The notes beneath the pieces were generated by a model. It searched no databases. It had not been told where the DNA came from and saw only the letters and a program-made list of their open reading frames with translations. Source: Panaeolus papilionaceus (Eukaryota > Basidiomycota > Agaricomycetes > Agaricales). Taken from it: DNA of 64,000 nucleotides. Shown piece after piece: positions 1 to 10,782 of this stretch. The DNA lies in NCBI GenBank assembly GCA_015501605.1, contig JADNRZ010000007.1, positions 1,426,001 through 1,490,000 on the forward strand, given 5' to 3'. The position numbers were made by a program, and so were the translations under genes. Numbering within the stretch: the first letter of the stretch is position 1; every line of letters starts with the position of its first letter.

Positions 1-12
1 AACTGATACGGC

Positions 13-1443
13 TTAAGTAGGACCCACTCCGTTTGGGAAGGCATCGGGGCTCGAGGAGGGATCACTCAAATTGTAGAACATCTCAGCTTCCTTGCTTATC
101 CCATTCCACAGTGCTTCGCTCAATTTAACATTGAGAGATCTGACAAACAGGCATTGGTCGTACATCGTGGTAGATACCCACGGCCACTGGAATATGTTGA
201 AGTAGGAACTGAAGGTCCAGGATGTTTCTTGCCGCACTTCACTGAGGTGCTGCTTGCTGGGGCCCACACGGGTTTCCACCATTCCATCGCACTCCCAAGC
301 ATATGTTACGCAGGGTGGTGCCCATAGAAAATGTATGCGGCAGCTTTCCTCAACGGCGCCAGTAGAACCTTGCTCTGCGACAGCCATGCCCTAGGACGAG
401 GACTTGTCGCAACCGGTAACCAGCCGGATGTCCCCATTGCGCACATGGTAGCCCAAAGTGACCATGACGTATCTGTACCAGCTTTCGATGTTGCTGGATA
501 TATATTTGATCCAAATGGACACTGTCTGAACATCGGAGGACTGCATGCCGTCGGGAAGAGCGAGGATAACCCCTTGGGGTGCGATTATCTCGAAGTTCTG
601 TCCATCTCTACAGGCACGGTACCACAGATACATGGTAGTTCTTAAGCATGTAGACACACTGACAACGCACCTTGTGCTTGCATCGTTAAGTCGCAGTCTG
701 CGCACCCCAGCACTTGTCATGGCTGTGTTCGTGGCGAGCGGATTCGTAAGCATCATGTCATGAGGTCGAAGCGGTTGAACAGGGGTATACCCTTCAGGCA
801 TCACATCAGGGTGAAATGAATGGTCAGAGGGTAGCAGGATGTTAAAGAGGAACACGAAGTGTCCGTCATTCTCGATGAGACCAACATCACCGACATCAAC
901 GCCGAGCTTTCGTTTCGAGACCAGTAGCGTCTGGCTGCATTCTGGAACCCATAGTGGGTAACCACGACATTTTTCGAGCATTTTTCGCTCATAGACTTTG
1001 TTATTTGCTTCAAATTGGGGAGTTAGACTGGCACTAAAGGAAGACAGGAACGGGCTTGAGGTTTTGGTGCTTGTAAGAGGGGGAGTCGACGAATTGCTGG
1101 ATGGGAGGGGGTGTGCTGAAAGTGTGGGTGAACCCTGACACTCCAATGGATTCAGAGGCGGCTGAACAAAAAGTAATTCATATCTCATTTGAAGTATTCA
1201 GATAAGCTGTAACGACATACAGTGCTCCGGTTTAATGCACCTGACGTGGTTTTTATTTCGACATGAGCATCCTTTGAGAGTGCTACCATAACCAATGCAA
1301 AGCGTCAGATTCACTCTTCCTCTTCATCAGGTTAAAAACATGCGAGGAAAGTTAAGGTTATAGACGACGTGTTGACTTGTTGTTTGATTATAAGTTCCAC
1401 CTGTGACTAGTAGGTTGGAAGCACTGAGCACACTGGTGGCCAT
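13..1443 (-). pseudogene. Array paralogue A, decayed copy of the B-type protein
   Basis: This is a broken relative of gene B next door. The first readable exon (near 1341-1443) encodes the N-terminal motif with GGTYNQTT followed by a HVVYNLNFPR stretch. The core follows with KVYERKML, GYPLWVPECS, GDVGLI, FLFNILLP, MPEGYTPV and then ESWYRYV and NGDIRLVTGCDK. Three lesions are visible. The Trp of the conserved S-x-WGMA motif is a TAG stop at 391-393. The donor after the second small exon reads AT where gene B has GT. The matching acceptor AG is also missing. Downstream, CDGMVETRVGPS and DQCLFVRSLNV match gene B, but the frame ends at position 13 in the Ser/Pro-rich linker. Any further 3' remnant lies outside the window. 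Function of the family is unknown. Confidence 0.7.
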
Positions 1444-2929
1444 CTGACTAGTAGTGACGGGACCGTCATGTCATAGATTATTGTTATCGTTCATGTTTTT
1501 ACTGCACGAAAGCATGGTTCAGATTTACCTGGGCTCTGGCGGTTGTAAATTTGGCCCTTGAGGCTCTTGATCATTCTGAGCTACATTTCTTGGGGACAAG
1601 ACACGTCCTCTACCTCAGTGATTGCCAGCTTCGCTATCACGCCAAGTGCTTTGTCCATAGTGTAATCCGTGCGATCAGAGATATCCATCATATGTTGATG
1701 AAAGAGACAAGTTGGGGAGATTGTGGACAATATACATGCGCGTTGAAGCAAGCTTAAGCCAGCTGCAACTTGAACGGAAAACCATGTCTATCTACAATGT
1801 GCCAATTGAATGCACAGCCCGTCAATACACGCCATCGACCCTGAGGTTTGAAGGGCGAAGCCTGCTTGTCTGAGATCAACCCTTGTTTCGTTCTGGTCTG
1901 TGTGATCATGGTGTAACGGTTACGTTTAAGTTCTATTTTATATATTTTGACTTATTATCCTCGTTTATTTATTCATTTGCGCCCATAAACTCCTCAAAAC
2001 CCATCTTATCTTATCTTTCTCTCGCGTACTACCATTGACTCGTTCGTTCATCTTATCTTTTGCTTATTTCTTGGTCATAGTCATCTGTCCGTCCTGTATT
2101 ATCACCAACGTTATCGACATTCCTTCTCATCACCCCAATGATATTACCTATCCTCACTCATCAATGCATCGCCCTCCATCGCCCTCCATCGACATCGCCA
2201 ATTGTCACGATTCGCAGGTAATGCTTAAAGTATAGGTAATATAATTATAATTACAATTATTCAACACATTACTCGACTCTACTGTAGACCCTACGGAAAG
2301 GTCTTCCAAGACAAATACAGATGTTTCAGCAAGAACAGAGGGGTAGAGAAAGCGTGTGTGGGGGTCATAGGTCTAGGGATAGTAAGGAGATGACGAGGCA
2401 CTGCTGAAAGCTGAATTATCAGAATGGTGGCGCGTCGGTATTGGCTCATCTTCACGTTCTTCCATTGCCATATGCAAAGCTGAGGTTGGTGTATCTCTGA
2501 CAATACCAGGCAAGCGATCTTCCCCTATCTTTTGGATGACAAGACGTCTTTTATTATCCATCTTGTCAGTCTCCGCCGCAGGGCGTAAACGCCTAAGCTG
2601 AGTTAAGAAACGTGCAGCGCTGTGGGGAACAACGTCAGAAGAGATGTTGCTTGAACCTCAGATTAGGTGTCTCACCCGGTGCGTTTCGCGGGGCTTTCAG
2701 CTTTGCTACTATAATCGTTATTTTCGGCCCCAATCAGCCCTGCGTCGTTGCTCAAATTATGGCCCTGCACGGCCATCACGCTGGATGCCCGGTCTGCTTC
2801 ACAGTCGTTATTGGACCTTGGAAGGTGGGACATTGCCACTTTGGATGGCGTAACTAAATACGTACATTGAGGAGAATTCATCGGAGGGACCTCGGAGATG
2901 GGGGATAGCTTGCTGGGAAAACGTTCAGC
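1444..2929. other. Intergenic stretch between paralogues A and B
   Basis: About 1.5 kb with only short open frames. It should hold the promoter and any upstream first exon of copy A (minus strand) and the 3' flank of gene B. A possible remnant of A's first exon, followed by a GTAAAT donor, lies near 1530-1560 on the minus strand, but it does not join the next exon in a good frame. I see no RNA gene or repeat. Confidence 0.4.
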
Positions 2930-5848
2930 CTAAATGAAACGGTAAAGTGTCTGATTATTTATCTGTGTCTGATAATAAATTATGAAATAGTCGGATTGAC
3001 GTACACGCACTACATTCGTATCGTCAGTCAGTGTTCGAAGACTTTGATCGATTTTTGTAGACTGTGGGGGCAGTGGGGCCTCTGAAGCCATGAGCTCGAG
3101 CTGACGTTTGCAGAGCACGAGATCGTCAACATTGTCAAGGGCGGTCTCCCGAGAACCTTTTTTGAAAAAGTGATGAAATTTTCCACAGGCAACGCCATAC
3201 CGAAAGTCCGATGAATTACATGGATTCAGAACTTGCGCCAATTTCTCAAGTATTGCTTTCATAGTTGACGAAATGTATGGATCAAACTTCATGTCGTTTC
3301 TCAGGCTGGAGCGATGGTCGAATGAGGGGTTGTTTGGGTCTTCACCTCCTGCGCTTTGAAGAGGACCGGCTGCAGCTGCTTCTAGAACATACATGACCCT
3401 TCTAAGAGTGTATATCAGATCCTGTAGAGATGGGCACCCTGTTTTAATATCGGTATGTGGCTCTTTGTGTTCCGAAACGGACAAAGATTCAACTGCCTTC
3501 GTTGTTTTCGTACCAGAGAGGCCAGAGAGAGATTCAGCAATCTCCGCCACACTTCTGGTCGGCTGGAATTCGCCAAAGTACTTGTTAGTGCTACTGTGCG
3601 CTTCTTGTGGACAGAAACTTGAACCATCACCTCTTTTACTCGGTTCGCATACAGAGCTTTAACGGTACCTATAAGTTAGTCAGTGATGAACGAATAATCA
3701 ATTAGAAATCCTGGCTGAAATAATGTCACGGTGGAGGACTTAAATGGATTTGAGGACTCACCATCTGAAAGACACTCGAAGCTGGATTCGAGCAAGACAG
3801 CACATATCATTTCGTTCTCGTCGATAGGTATGGCATCCTGGAGGGCTACAGTCAGCATCCTGAAAATTGACACCATACCAATTGGGTGGAGCTCGAAAAA
3901 GCAACGCACGGGTATATTTCGCAATGCAAAACACCAATCGTTATCGTCGACAACGGCAGCATATGCCTCAGGGTAAAGCAAGATCAACAACCTGCTTAAC
4001 CAATCAGCAGGGTGGTGGTCCTGTGGGCTTTAGGTTTAGTGTGACGTTCGATGCTTGATTGTCAGGGGTCCTCACTGTGTATAACTTCCGAACCGTGGGA
4101 GTTGGTGTACCACTCACGAACCTGGCTTGCGACATCTTAGAGTTACTTGGGGAGACTTGTGGGCTTGTGCCAAGTTCTTTCTCGTTTGAGGCGTCCTTGG
4201 GAGTCGACGAGGAATTAGTCTGTGATAATCGTGAGGGGCCGATGCTGGCCCCCAACTCGGAACCACTGTTATTGTACAACTCTTCCGCCTCCGTTTTTAT
4301 CTCGTTCCACGATTTGCCGTCTAATCTGACGTTGATTGACTTGATGAAAAGACATTGATCGCGCTGGGGGTGGTTTGCAGTGCGTGGCTGTAGCCAACGT
4401 AAAAGGTAACGCCGCAGTGATTCCCGGCGCACCTCCCTAATATGGTCTTGGCTGGGTCCGACTCGAGTGTCAACGATGCCGTCGCATTCCCACATGTGCT
4501 TTGCAGGAGCTTTTCTACCTGTTGCCCGTCGGAAGCGTAGTCTGTAGCTATTTTCAGCAGTGGGTTGTTGCTCTGCAACCGCCATTCCCCAGCAAGAAGC
4601 TTTGTCGCACCCAGTAACGAGCCGAATGTCTCCGTTGTTTACTTCGTAGCCCAGAGTAACCTTGGCGTAATTGTACCAGCCTTTGAGGTTCCTCGTCATG
4701 TAGTTCACCCAAAGCGACGAAGTTTGAATACTTGAGGACTGAGCTCCCTCAGGAAGAGTAAGGATGACCCCTTCGGATGATAATATCTCGAAGTTCTGTT
4801 CACTGAATATGATACAGGTATCAGAAGTGCCTGAATAGTGTCAAGGTAAAACTCACTTTGACGAGCTGACTGGATTTGACCCGTGTCGACGAACAGACAT
4901 GCTTGTCAACGCCGTGTGATGCCCAAACACGCTGGTTTGCATCAAGTCTTCAGGATCAAGAGGCTGAACTGGGGTATATCCTTCGGGCATGCTTCGACGG
5001 TGAAACGGGTGATTAGCAGGGAGGAGGATGTTAAATAAAAACACAAAGTATCCGTCTTTGTCGATGAGCCCTACATCGCCAACCTCCACTCCAAGTTTCC
5101 GTTTCTTGATGTGAAGCGTCTGACTGCATTCCGGGACCCACAGTGGATAGCCTCGACCTTTCTTGAGCATATTTCGCTCATATATTTTATTGCTGGGTTC
5201 GAATTTAGGCGTTAAGTCGACGTTAGCCTGCGAGAGAGCAAGAGTTGAGGTTTCGGTGCTTGTGAGCGGCGGAGTATTCAAAGTATCAAGATGCTGCATT
5301 GAAATGCCTTGGGATTCAGCTTGGGAACGCTGAATTAAAAATAGTTCAGACGTCATTGTATCTCCTGCCATTGAGACAGATCAAACCATACGCACTTGAT
5401 CCGAGGTGGTTCTTACTTCGACCTGAGCATCTCTCGGAAGCTCTAGCGATGCTTAAAGTTAAATCACCTTGTTCCTTTCATCAAATAAAAAAACATACGG
5501 GGGAAGTTTAGCTGGTAGATGACATGGTGCTTCGTCGTTTGATTGTAAGTTCCACCGTTGACCATTAGATTGGAAGCACTGAGGACGCTCGTGTTGATCG
5601 ACCTGCTTTTGAATATAACAAGTACCGTTATGAGTCGGACATCGTCATTTTTTTAATGCGAGTATGTACTTGGGTTCTTGTATTTTTGCAGGTGACTCTG
5701 GATCTTCAACGCAGTCAACCCGAAAGGCCATGTCTGTTTGCTGGGGCTGAACAGATGGCATGTGCCCGACATCTGTAGGTGCTGAGTTGCACGTTCCATC
5801 AACAAGATGCAAGTCAGGAGTGCGAATTGTGGAATCAGCCGTGTCCAT
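2930..5848 (-). CDS. Array paralogue B: modular protein with WGMA core and helical C-terminus
   Basis: I do not recognise a named family. Nine exons fit one open frame of 813 residues: 5670-5848, 5495-5602, 5417-5442, 4857-5364, 4076-4802, 3910-4020, 3762-3837, 3595-3668 and 2930-3562. In order the protein has a Gln/Pro-rich leader (1-60), an N-terminal motif NGGTYNQTTKHHVIY (about 70-95), and core part 1 with IYERNML, GYPLWVPECS, GDVGLI and FLFNILLP (about 150-270). Core part 2 has NGDIRLVTGCDKASCWGMA and the motif CDGIVDTRVGPS (about 275-420). A Ser-rich linker follows, then HPADW...DDNDW (517-553), an acidic DAIPIDENEM piece, and a Leu-rich probably helical region (about 610-800). All splice phases close. 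The last intron (3563-3594) is only 32 nt and the 3' end could hide one more intron. It is the least altered copy that lacks an added enzymatic or PAH module. Confidence 0.7.
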
Positions 5849-6287
5849 AATGTGGTTATAGTGAGCGAAGGAGGGATGCAGCGAAGACGGACCACGACGA
5901 ACAGTGAGGATAAATGTTCATTAATTTTCCAATGCAGTGAAAACACGTGGTTTCACAGCCTTGATCCTAAGGGAGGACATCACGCCGACACTTCAACACA
6001 AGGCTATACCTAATTCAATGGAATATCTGTTTTGCTTAGCATGGTCCCTGATGGGCTTTCTATCAAGGGTTTTTACTTAACTCAAAAAATGCCTCGGCAG
6101 TCGACTTGGCCAACGTCCACACCTGATATCCAAATTCCAATGAGCCCAACCAGCGAAAAACGACTAGTGTTGTGTTTTGTAAAGAGAATTCGAAGCAAAG
6201 GACTCGGATATGTAACATGTTGGGAATCTGAGAGCTGTGAACAATCATTTACATCGGACGTGTTTGGTATTTTGGTATTAAATAAAG
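5849..6287. other. Intergenic stretch between paralogues B and C
   Basis: Upstream region of gene B and 3' flank of gene C. No convincing coding sequence, repeat or RNA gene is visible. Confidence 0.4.
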
Positions 6288-9200
6288 CTAATAAATATCC
6301 TCGGCCTTGATAAACTGTATCCCTTCCATGGCATCGTCCGCAGACTGATGCTTGACCTTGATAGATTCCACCTCTTCCATAGAATCATCGACGGATGAAT
6401 CTTCATGCTTACGTGCTTTTTCGTCTCCATACTCATCATTAGATATCCAGTTCCTAGGATCGACATAGAGTTGTGACTCCAGCATTTTGTAACGCAATGT
6501 CAGGTCCTGAATTTTTTGTCGAAGGAACACGACCTCGGATAACGCATGCGAGCTGACGATGGAGTTAGCACGTCCCTCAGAACACACCTACACGAGCCTT
6601 ACGTTTTGATATCATCAGCGTCATCGAATGCAGGGTCCGAATCCATTTTAACGTCCCCAGTCTCATCCTCGGTAGATTCAATTTTTCTTTTCTTCCATTT
6701 GCTCTGTGAATTGGTAAATGACAGATAGGTTTTGTTTCCATCAATTATTGCAGACGAGCACTAAACATGGGACTTACCGAGGATGGTGTTGAACTGGCTT
6801 GATCAGATACGATCAGGGGAAATTCATCGTCACTGAGTAATCTTTGTGGTGTACCCGACATATTAAAATCGACGATACTTTTGAGACCGTCGACACACTT
6901 CTCAAGACTAGCTGTGGACCCGAAGAGGCGGTAACGAAGATAGAACTCGATAACCGGCCTGAAAGGTAAGGCCAAGCGAGAGGCAAAACCTCGAACAGCC
7001 TCCTCTGCGGATACCCTATCGATGAACGCTGGAGCCTGCGTGCCCTTCTGATGTAAGAGGGATTTTACAGAGGAAATTATAGTGCTATCTTCCCCTGAGG
7101 ATGAGCCAACTTTGCTACGAATTAGCTTCTGGTTGTCATTGATCATCCAGCTATCCAGAACTTCTATGAATCTCTGGACAACTGGGGTGCTATATATTTC
7201 TTCGGACCACGTATCATCTGTTGCTCTGTCGTAACCAGGTATAGTGCGGTGAAAGAACCTTAGTGCGTCAAGTGCTGGTACAAGATACAAGTGCAGCGAT
7301 GCTGAGCTGCTGTTGGTGAGGTGACGACCGCGCTCTTGAGCGTCCCTGTCTAATATTTCGAGTTGATGCGTCGGAGTCACCTTTGCCTAAAAATAATGAT
7401 GAGCTTGCACCGTTCAAAATCTGCCAATTAATTCGGACCGACTTGTTCAGGTTCTGGAGCCTGGTGAGGATCAAGCATCACAACATCTAAGATAGGGCAA
7501 ACACCAACACATTTTGACTATGGCATGTCGTAGCTAGAACTATGGTTCTTACCATTATACAACCTAATCCGTCGACTAAGTAAAATGCTGCCGAGTAGGG
7601 TTTCGTCCGTAGGAAACTCGAAACTTGAGCCCTGGTCCTTGGCGCCGGACGAATAATCAGCGAATTCCCTGAGCAAGCAGTGACAAAACCCTTACGAGTA
7701 ACGACGACCATATCCAATCGTCATCGGTAGTGATGACCGCACGTGAAGTGGGAGACTCTTGGAGAAGAAAATGGTTGAGGACGTCACCCGGGTGTGTATT
7801 CTATCATGCACATAATCAACATAGCAAGATAGTTGATTTCGATACAAACTGTGTTGACTTACTGTATAGCAGAGATCAACGGATGGCGGACCTAAATTTC
7901 TGCCAGTATTAACGTCGAGAATAAAAGAGCTTGTGTCGGGAGTGACAACAAGGAGCTTATTGCAAGGGCGAGGGTGACATATGAGTCGTAGTTGGTATCC
8001 GGGGGTGCCAATCGCTGCATTCGCCCCTTGCAAAAGGTCCTGATGATTCTGGAATACTGGCGAAAGCTGCCGAACAAGATCACTTTTGTCAAAACTGGTT
8101 AAATCTGAAGTCGTCGTTTGTTGGCTGCGTCCCAAGATATTGATAAATTGGTGATAGGTGGATGGGTCCCCCCGAAGTCGAACCTTAACAGCTGCGACAA
8201 ATCCGTCAATACTCAAGTTATCACTTGGGCCTTCAATTGCAAGATCCGGTGCTTGGTGAACCTCTCCTGTGACCGTGTTGAGCACGAACGTGCCTTGGGG
8301 TGTTTCAATTGCAACGTTATTGGAAGCCCGAGGGTAGATATATGGGTATACTTGGTAACCAGAAGGAATAAATTTGTTAAAGGCTTGAAGGAGGTCAGGT
8401 GCAGTCTCGTAAAATAGTATTGCAACTTTTCTAATGACAGTGTCACGGTCACGGATGCTATGATATTGTGTGAGCAATGTTCACCGTTCGAGGTAAATAT
8501 TTGCGCTCGACCACTCACATATCATCATTTTTTCTGGAGTCCTTCATGATGGTTAGAAACCCATCATAAATGCCTGAATCTCGGCCCAATCTGTCCTGGA
8601 TACTATCGAGGAAATTTAGGGCATCAGCTACTGAAAGTTCCGAAGATGAACTTGAAGCTGGGGTGGTCATAGTTGTCGTTGTCGTTGATAATGTAGACGA
8701 AGACGAGGAACCTGATGGTCCAGGGGCGGTACTAGGGAATTCATCAGGCAATAAGATCGCCGCGATCTCTTTGTTCAACTTTTCCCACTGTTCCTCACCC
8801 ATCATACCATTCATTGTGCGGATGAAAAGGCACTGGTTATTTTGTTCTGCCTCACCCCCAATTCCCAGCTTCTGCAGCTCAGAGACGGTAGGACCTGTCC
8901 TAGTATCGACAACACCAGTGCAAGTCCATACATGTCTAACCTTGGCTCGCCTGCCCTTCACAGGACGAAATCGAAGCTCGTGACCTTGTGGATTATGAGC
9001 TTGCCCGCTGACTGCTGCCATTCCCCAGAATGACGCCTTGTCACATCCGAGAACTAATCTGATATCCCGTTGTTGGCCTCACGTCCCAAAACGCCATTGA
9101 CATACTTATACCAGCTTTCAATGTGCTTTGCCATATATCCGCGCCATATGCCACGTGCTTCCAAGTCTAATGTGGTCGCACCATTGGGAAGCGTGAGGAT

Positions 9201-10344
9201 TGCACCTTCCGCTGGGGATGACTGGAAAACATGTTCACCACTCCTAAAAGCAGGTTTGATGTTAAAAACCAAAGCGCTTGGAGGTAGCGATCTACCTACT
9301 CCATGGTATTTTCGGGGTGCACTTCTTCAACAGAAACACTTGTCAAGGATGTGTAAGGTTTAAGTTCATTGAAGACGCGAATATCCCTTGGCTTTGGCGC
9401 AGGGATGGGCTTGAAGCCATCTGGCATTTCAGTTGGCTGGAATGGATGATCAGCTGCCAAGGTAATGTTGAATAAAAACGAGAAACCGCCCGACGATGTT
9501 ATGAGTCCAACATCACCAATGGCGATTCCCTCTTTCTGCTTTTCGACTGGGAGGTTGAGGCTACACTCGGGTATCCACAACGGGTAGCCCCGATGCTTGG
9601 TTAACATGTGTCGCTCATAGATTGCGTTAGCTCTAAGGTCAGCCTGGGATGCCTGGTTTCCCCCCCCCCCCCCCCCCACCCCCCCAATTAGTCGCTTATA
9701 AGGTGTGAAAGGCTATACAAGAACGACATACGACTTTGGGTCTTCGGACTCTGGTGCGCTTCCGGGTTTCTGTAAAAGCTCAGGATTCCATAGCCAAAAA
9801 TATGGGGGACGACCAACTCTTTGGTGCCGGCGGTGCCTGGATCATGTTTTAGATGGGTGTGAGATGGGATGGATACAATCGATACACTTCTCTATGCGTA
9901 CCTCAGCATTCCGATTGCTCCCCGCTGTCTCCTCACTAAAATCTCTCCCATATTCTGGAAAATGCATTGAAATTAGCTCAGACACTCTGGTTTCATTAAA
10001 GGAAAACGCACGATTGAAATTGACGATAAGGTTAGCATGATTATCATTTGTTTGAATGAAACGGCCACCTGTAATGGCATTTATCCGGGATGTGTCAAAC
10101 AATCCTCTCTGGGGTGTGCTAAAAAAGAATGCATTGAAAGCAATAAGTGTCTCCATGTTTGTAGCGCCCTAGATAGTGGAGCATACATATTCGACAAAGC
10201 CAGCAGTTGGCCTTGGGGTTGTATCTCTGCTTCAAGCTGGGGGTGTTGATCACACTCATTCTGTAGCGCGCCAGACGCTGATCCACTGGTCACAGGTCCC
10301 GAGGAATCTTGCGTCGTAGGTGTATGATTGTCTTTTCGACTCAT
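6288..10344 (-). CDS. Array paralogue C: WGMA core with two Sin3-like PAH domains, frameshifted by one base
   Basis: Fourteen exons give an approximately 1078-residue protein once a single missing base near 9066-9068 is allowed for: 10187-10344, 10008-10118, 9902-9935, 9818-9836, 9732-9769, 9300-9652, 8519-9243, 7863-8457, 7696-7800, 7553-7631, 7443-7486, 6778-7386, 6603-6703 and 6288-6552. Visible parts are the N-terminal motif RINAITGGRFIQT plus HANLIVNFNRA, a basic stretch KKTRKRTRVRRPK, and the core (GYPLWIPECS, GDVGLI, ESWYKYVNGVLGRE). Next come two paired-amphipathic-helix repeats: one starts ALNFLDSIQDRL and ends FNKFIPSGYQ, the other has FVAAVKVRLRGDPSTY and ends GTPGYQ. Then follow HPGDVLNHFLL...TTDDDW, a helical region, KWKKRKI and a C-terminal coiled coil (FLRQKIQDLTLRYKML). 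PAH domains in Sin3 bind short repressor helices, so a nuclear, transcription-linked role is an inference. The frameshift may be real decay or a sequence error. Confidence 0.65.
9660..9685. repeat. Near-homopolymer C tract (G tract on the coding strand)
   Basis: Eighteen C, one A, then seven C on the plus strand. It sits in the intron between exons 5 and 6 of gene C, and on the coding strand the G tract ends about seven bases before the 3' splice site, where a pyrimidine tract is normally expected. Such tracts are also prone to length errors in sequencing. Confidence 0.9.
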
Positions 10345-10402
10345 CAGGATGGATGTGCTCTGCCTGTGCAGGAATCGTCAAGAGATGGTGGAACGATAGG
10401 AC

Positions 10403-10544
10403 TGGCAAGTATGTACTGCATTTTTCTTAACTGGGACATTTCTGGTACAGCCAGGTACAGCACAGCCATCATAACGTATGGCAAGTATGTACTGCATTTT
10501 TCTTAACTGGGACATTTCTGGTACAGCCAGGTACAGCACAGCCA
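10403..10544. repeat. 76-bp tandem duplication in the promoter of gene C
   Basis: A 66-bp unit at 10403-10468 recurs without change at 10479-10544, a period of 76 bp with a 10-bp spacer. Each unit contains GGTACAGCCAGGTACAGCACAGCCA-type short repeats. The duplication starts about 60 bp upstream of the gene C start codon, so it lies in the promoter or 5' leader. Confidence 0.9.
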
Positions 10545-10782
10545 ACAGTTCATAAGGACGGTCAGACTATGAATTGGTAGATTAGGACAAGAATGGTGAA
10601 TAAGTACAGAGTCCAGGACCCAGGTTCAAGTTCAAGCCAGTCACCAGTACTGATTGATGTCCTGTAAACCAAACAAAGGCAAAGTCAGGTTGGGACTTCT
10701 GTTTCTTCCAATCTACATAACCTCGACGTCAATTTCGAAATGTACATATGTTATCCATTTTTATGCACTTTTGGTCATGGCA

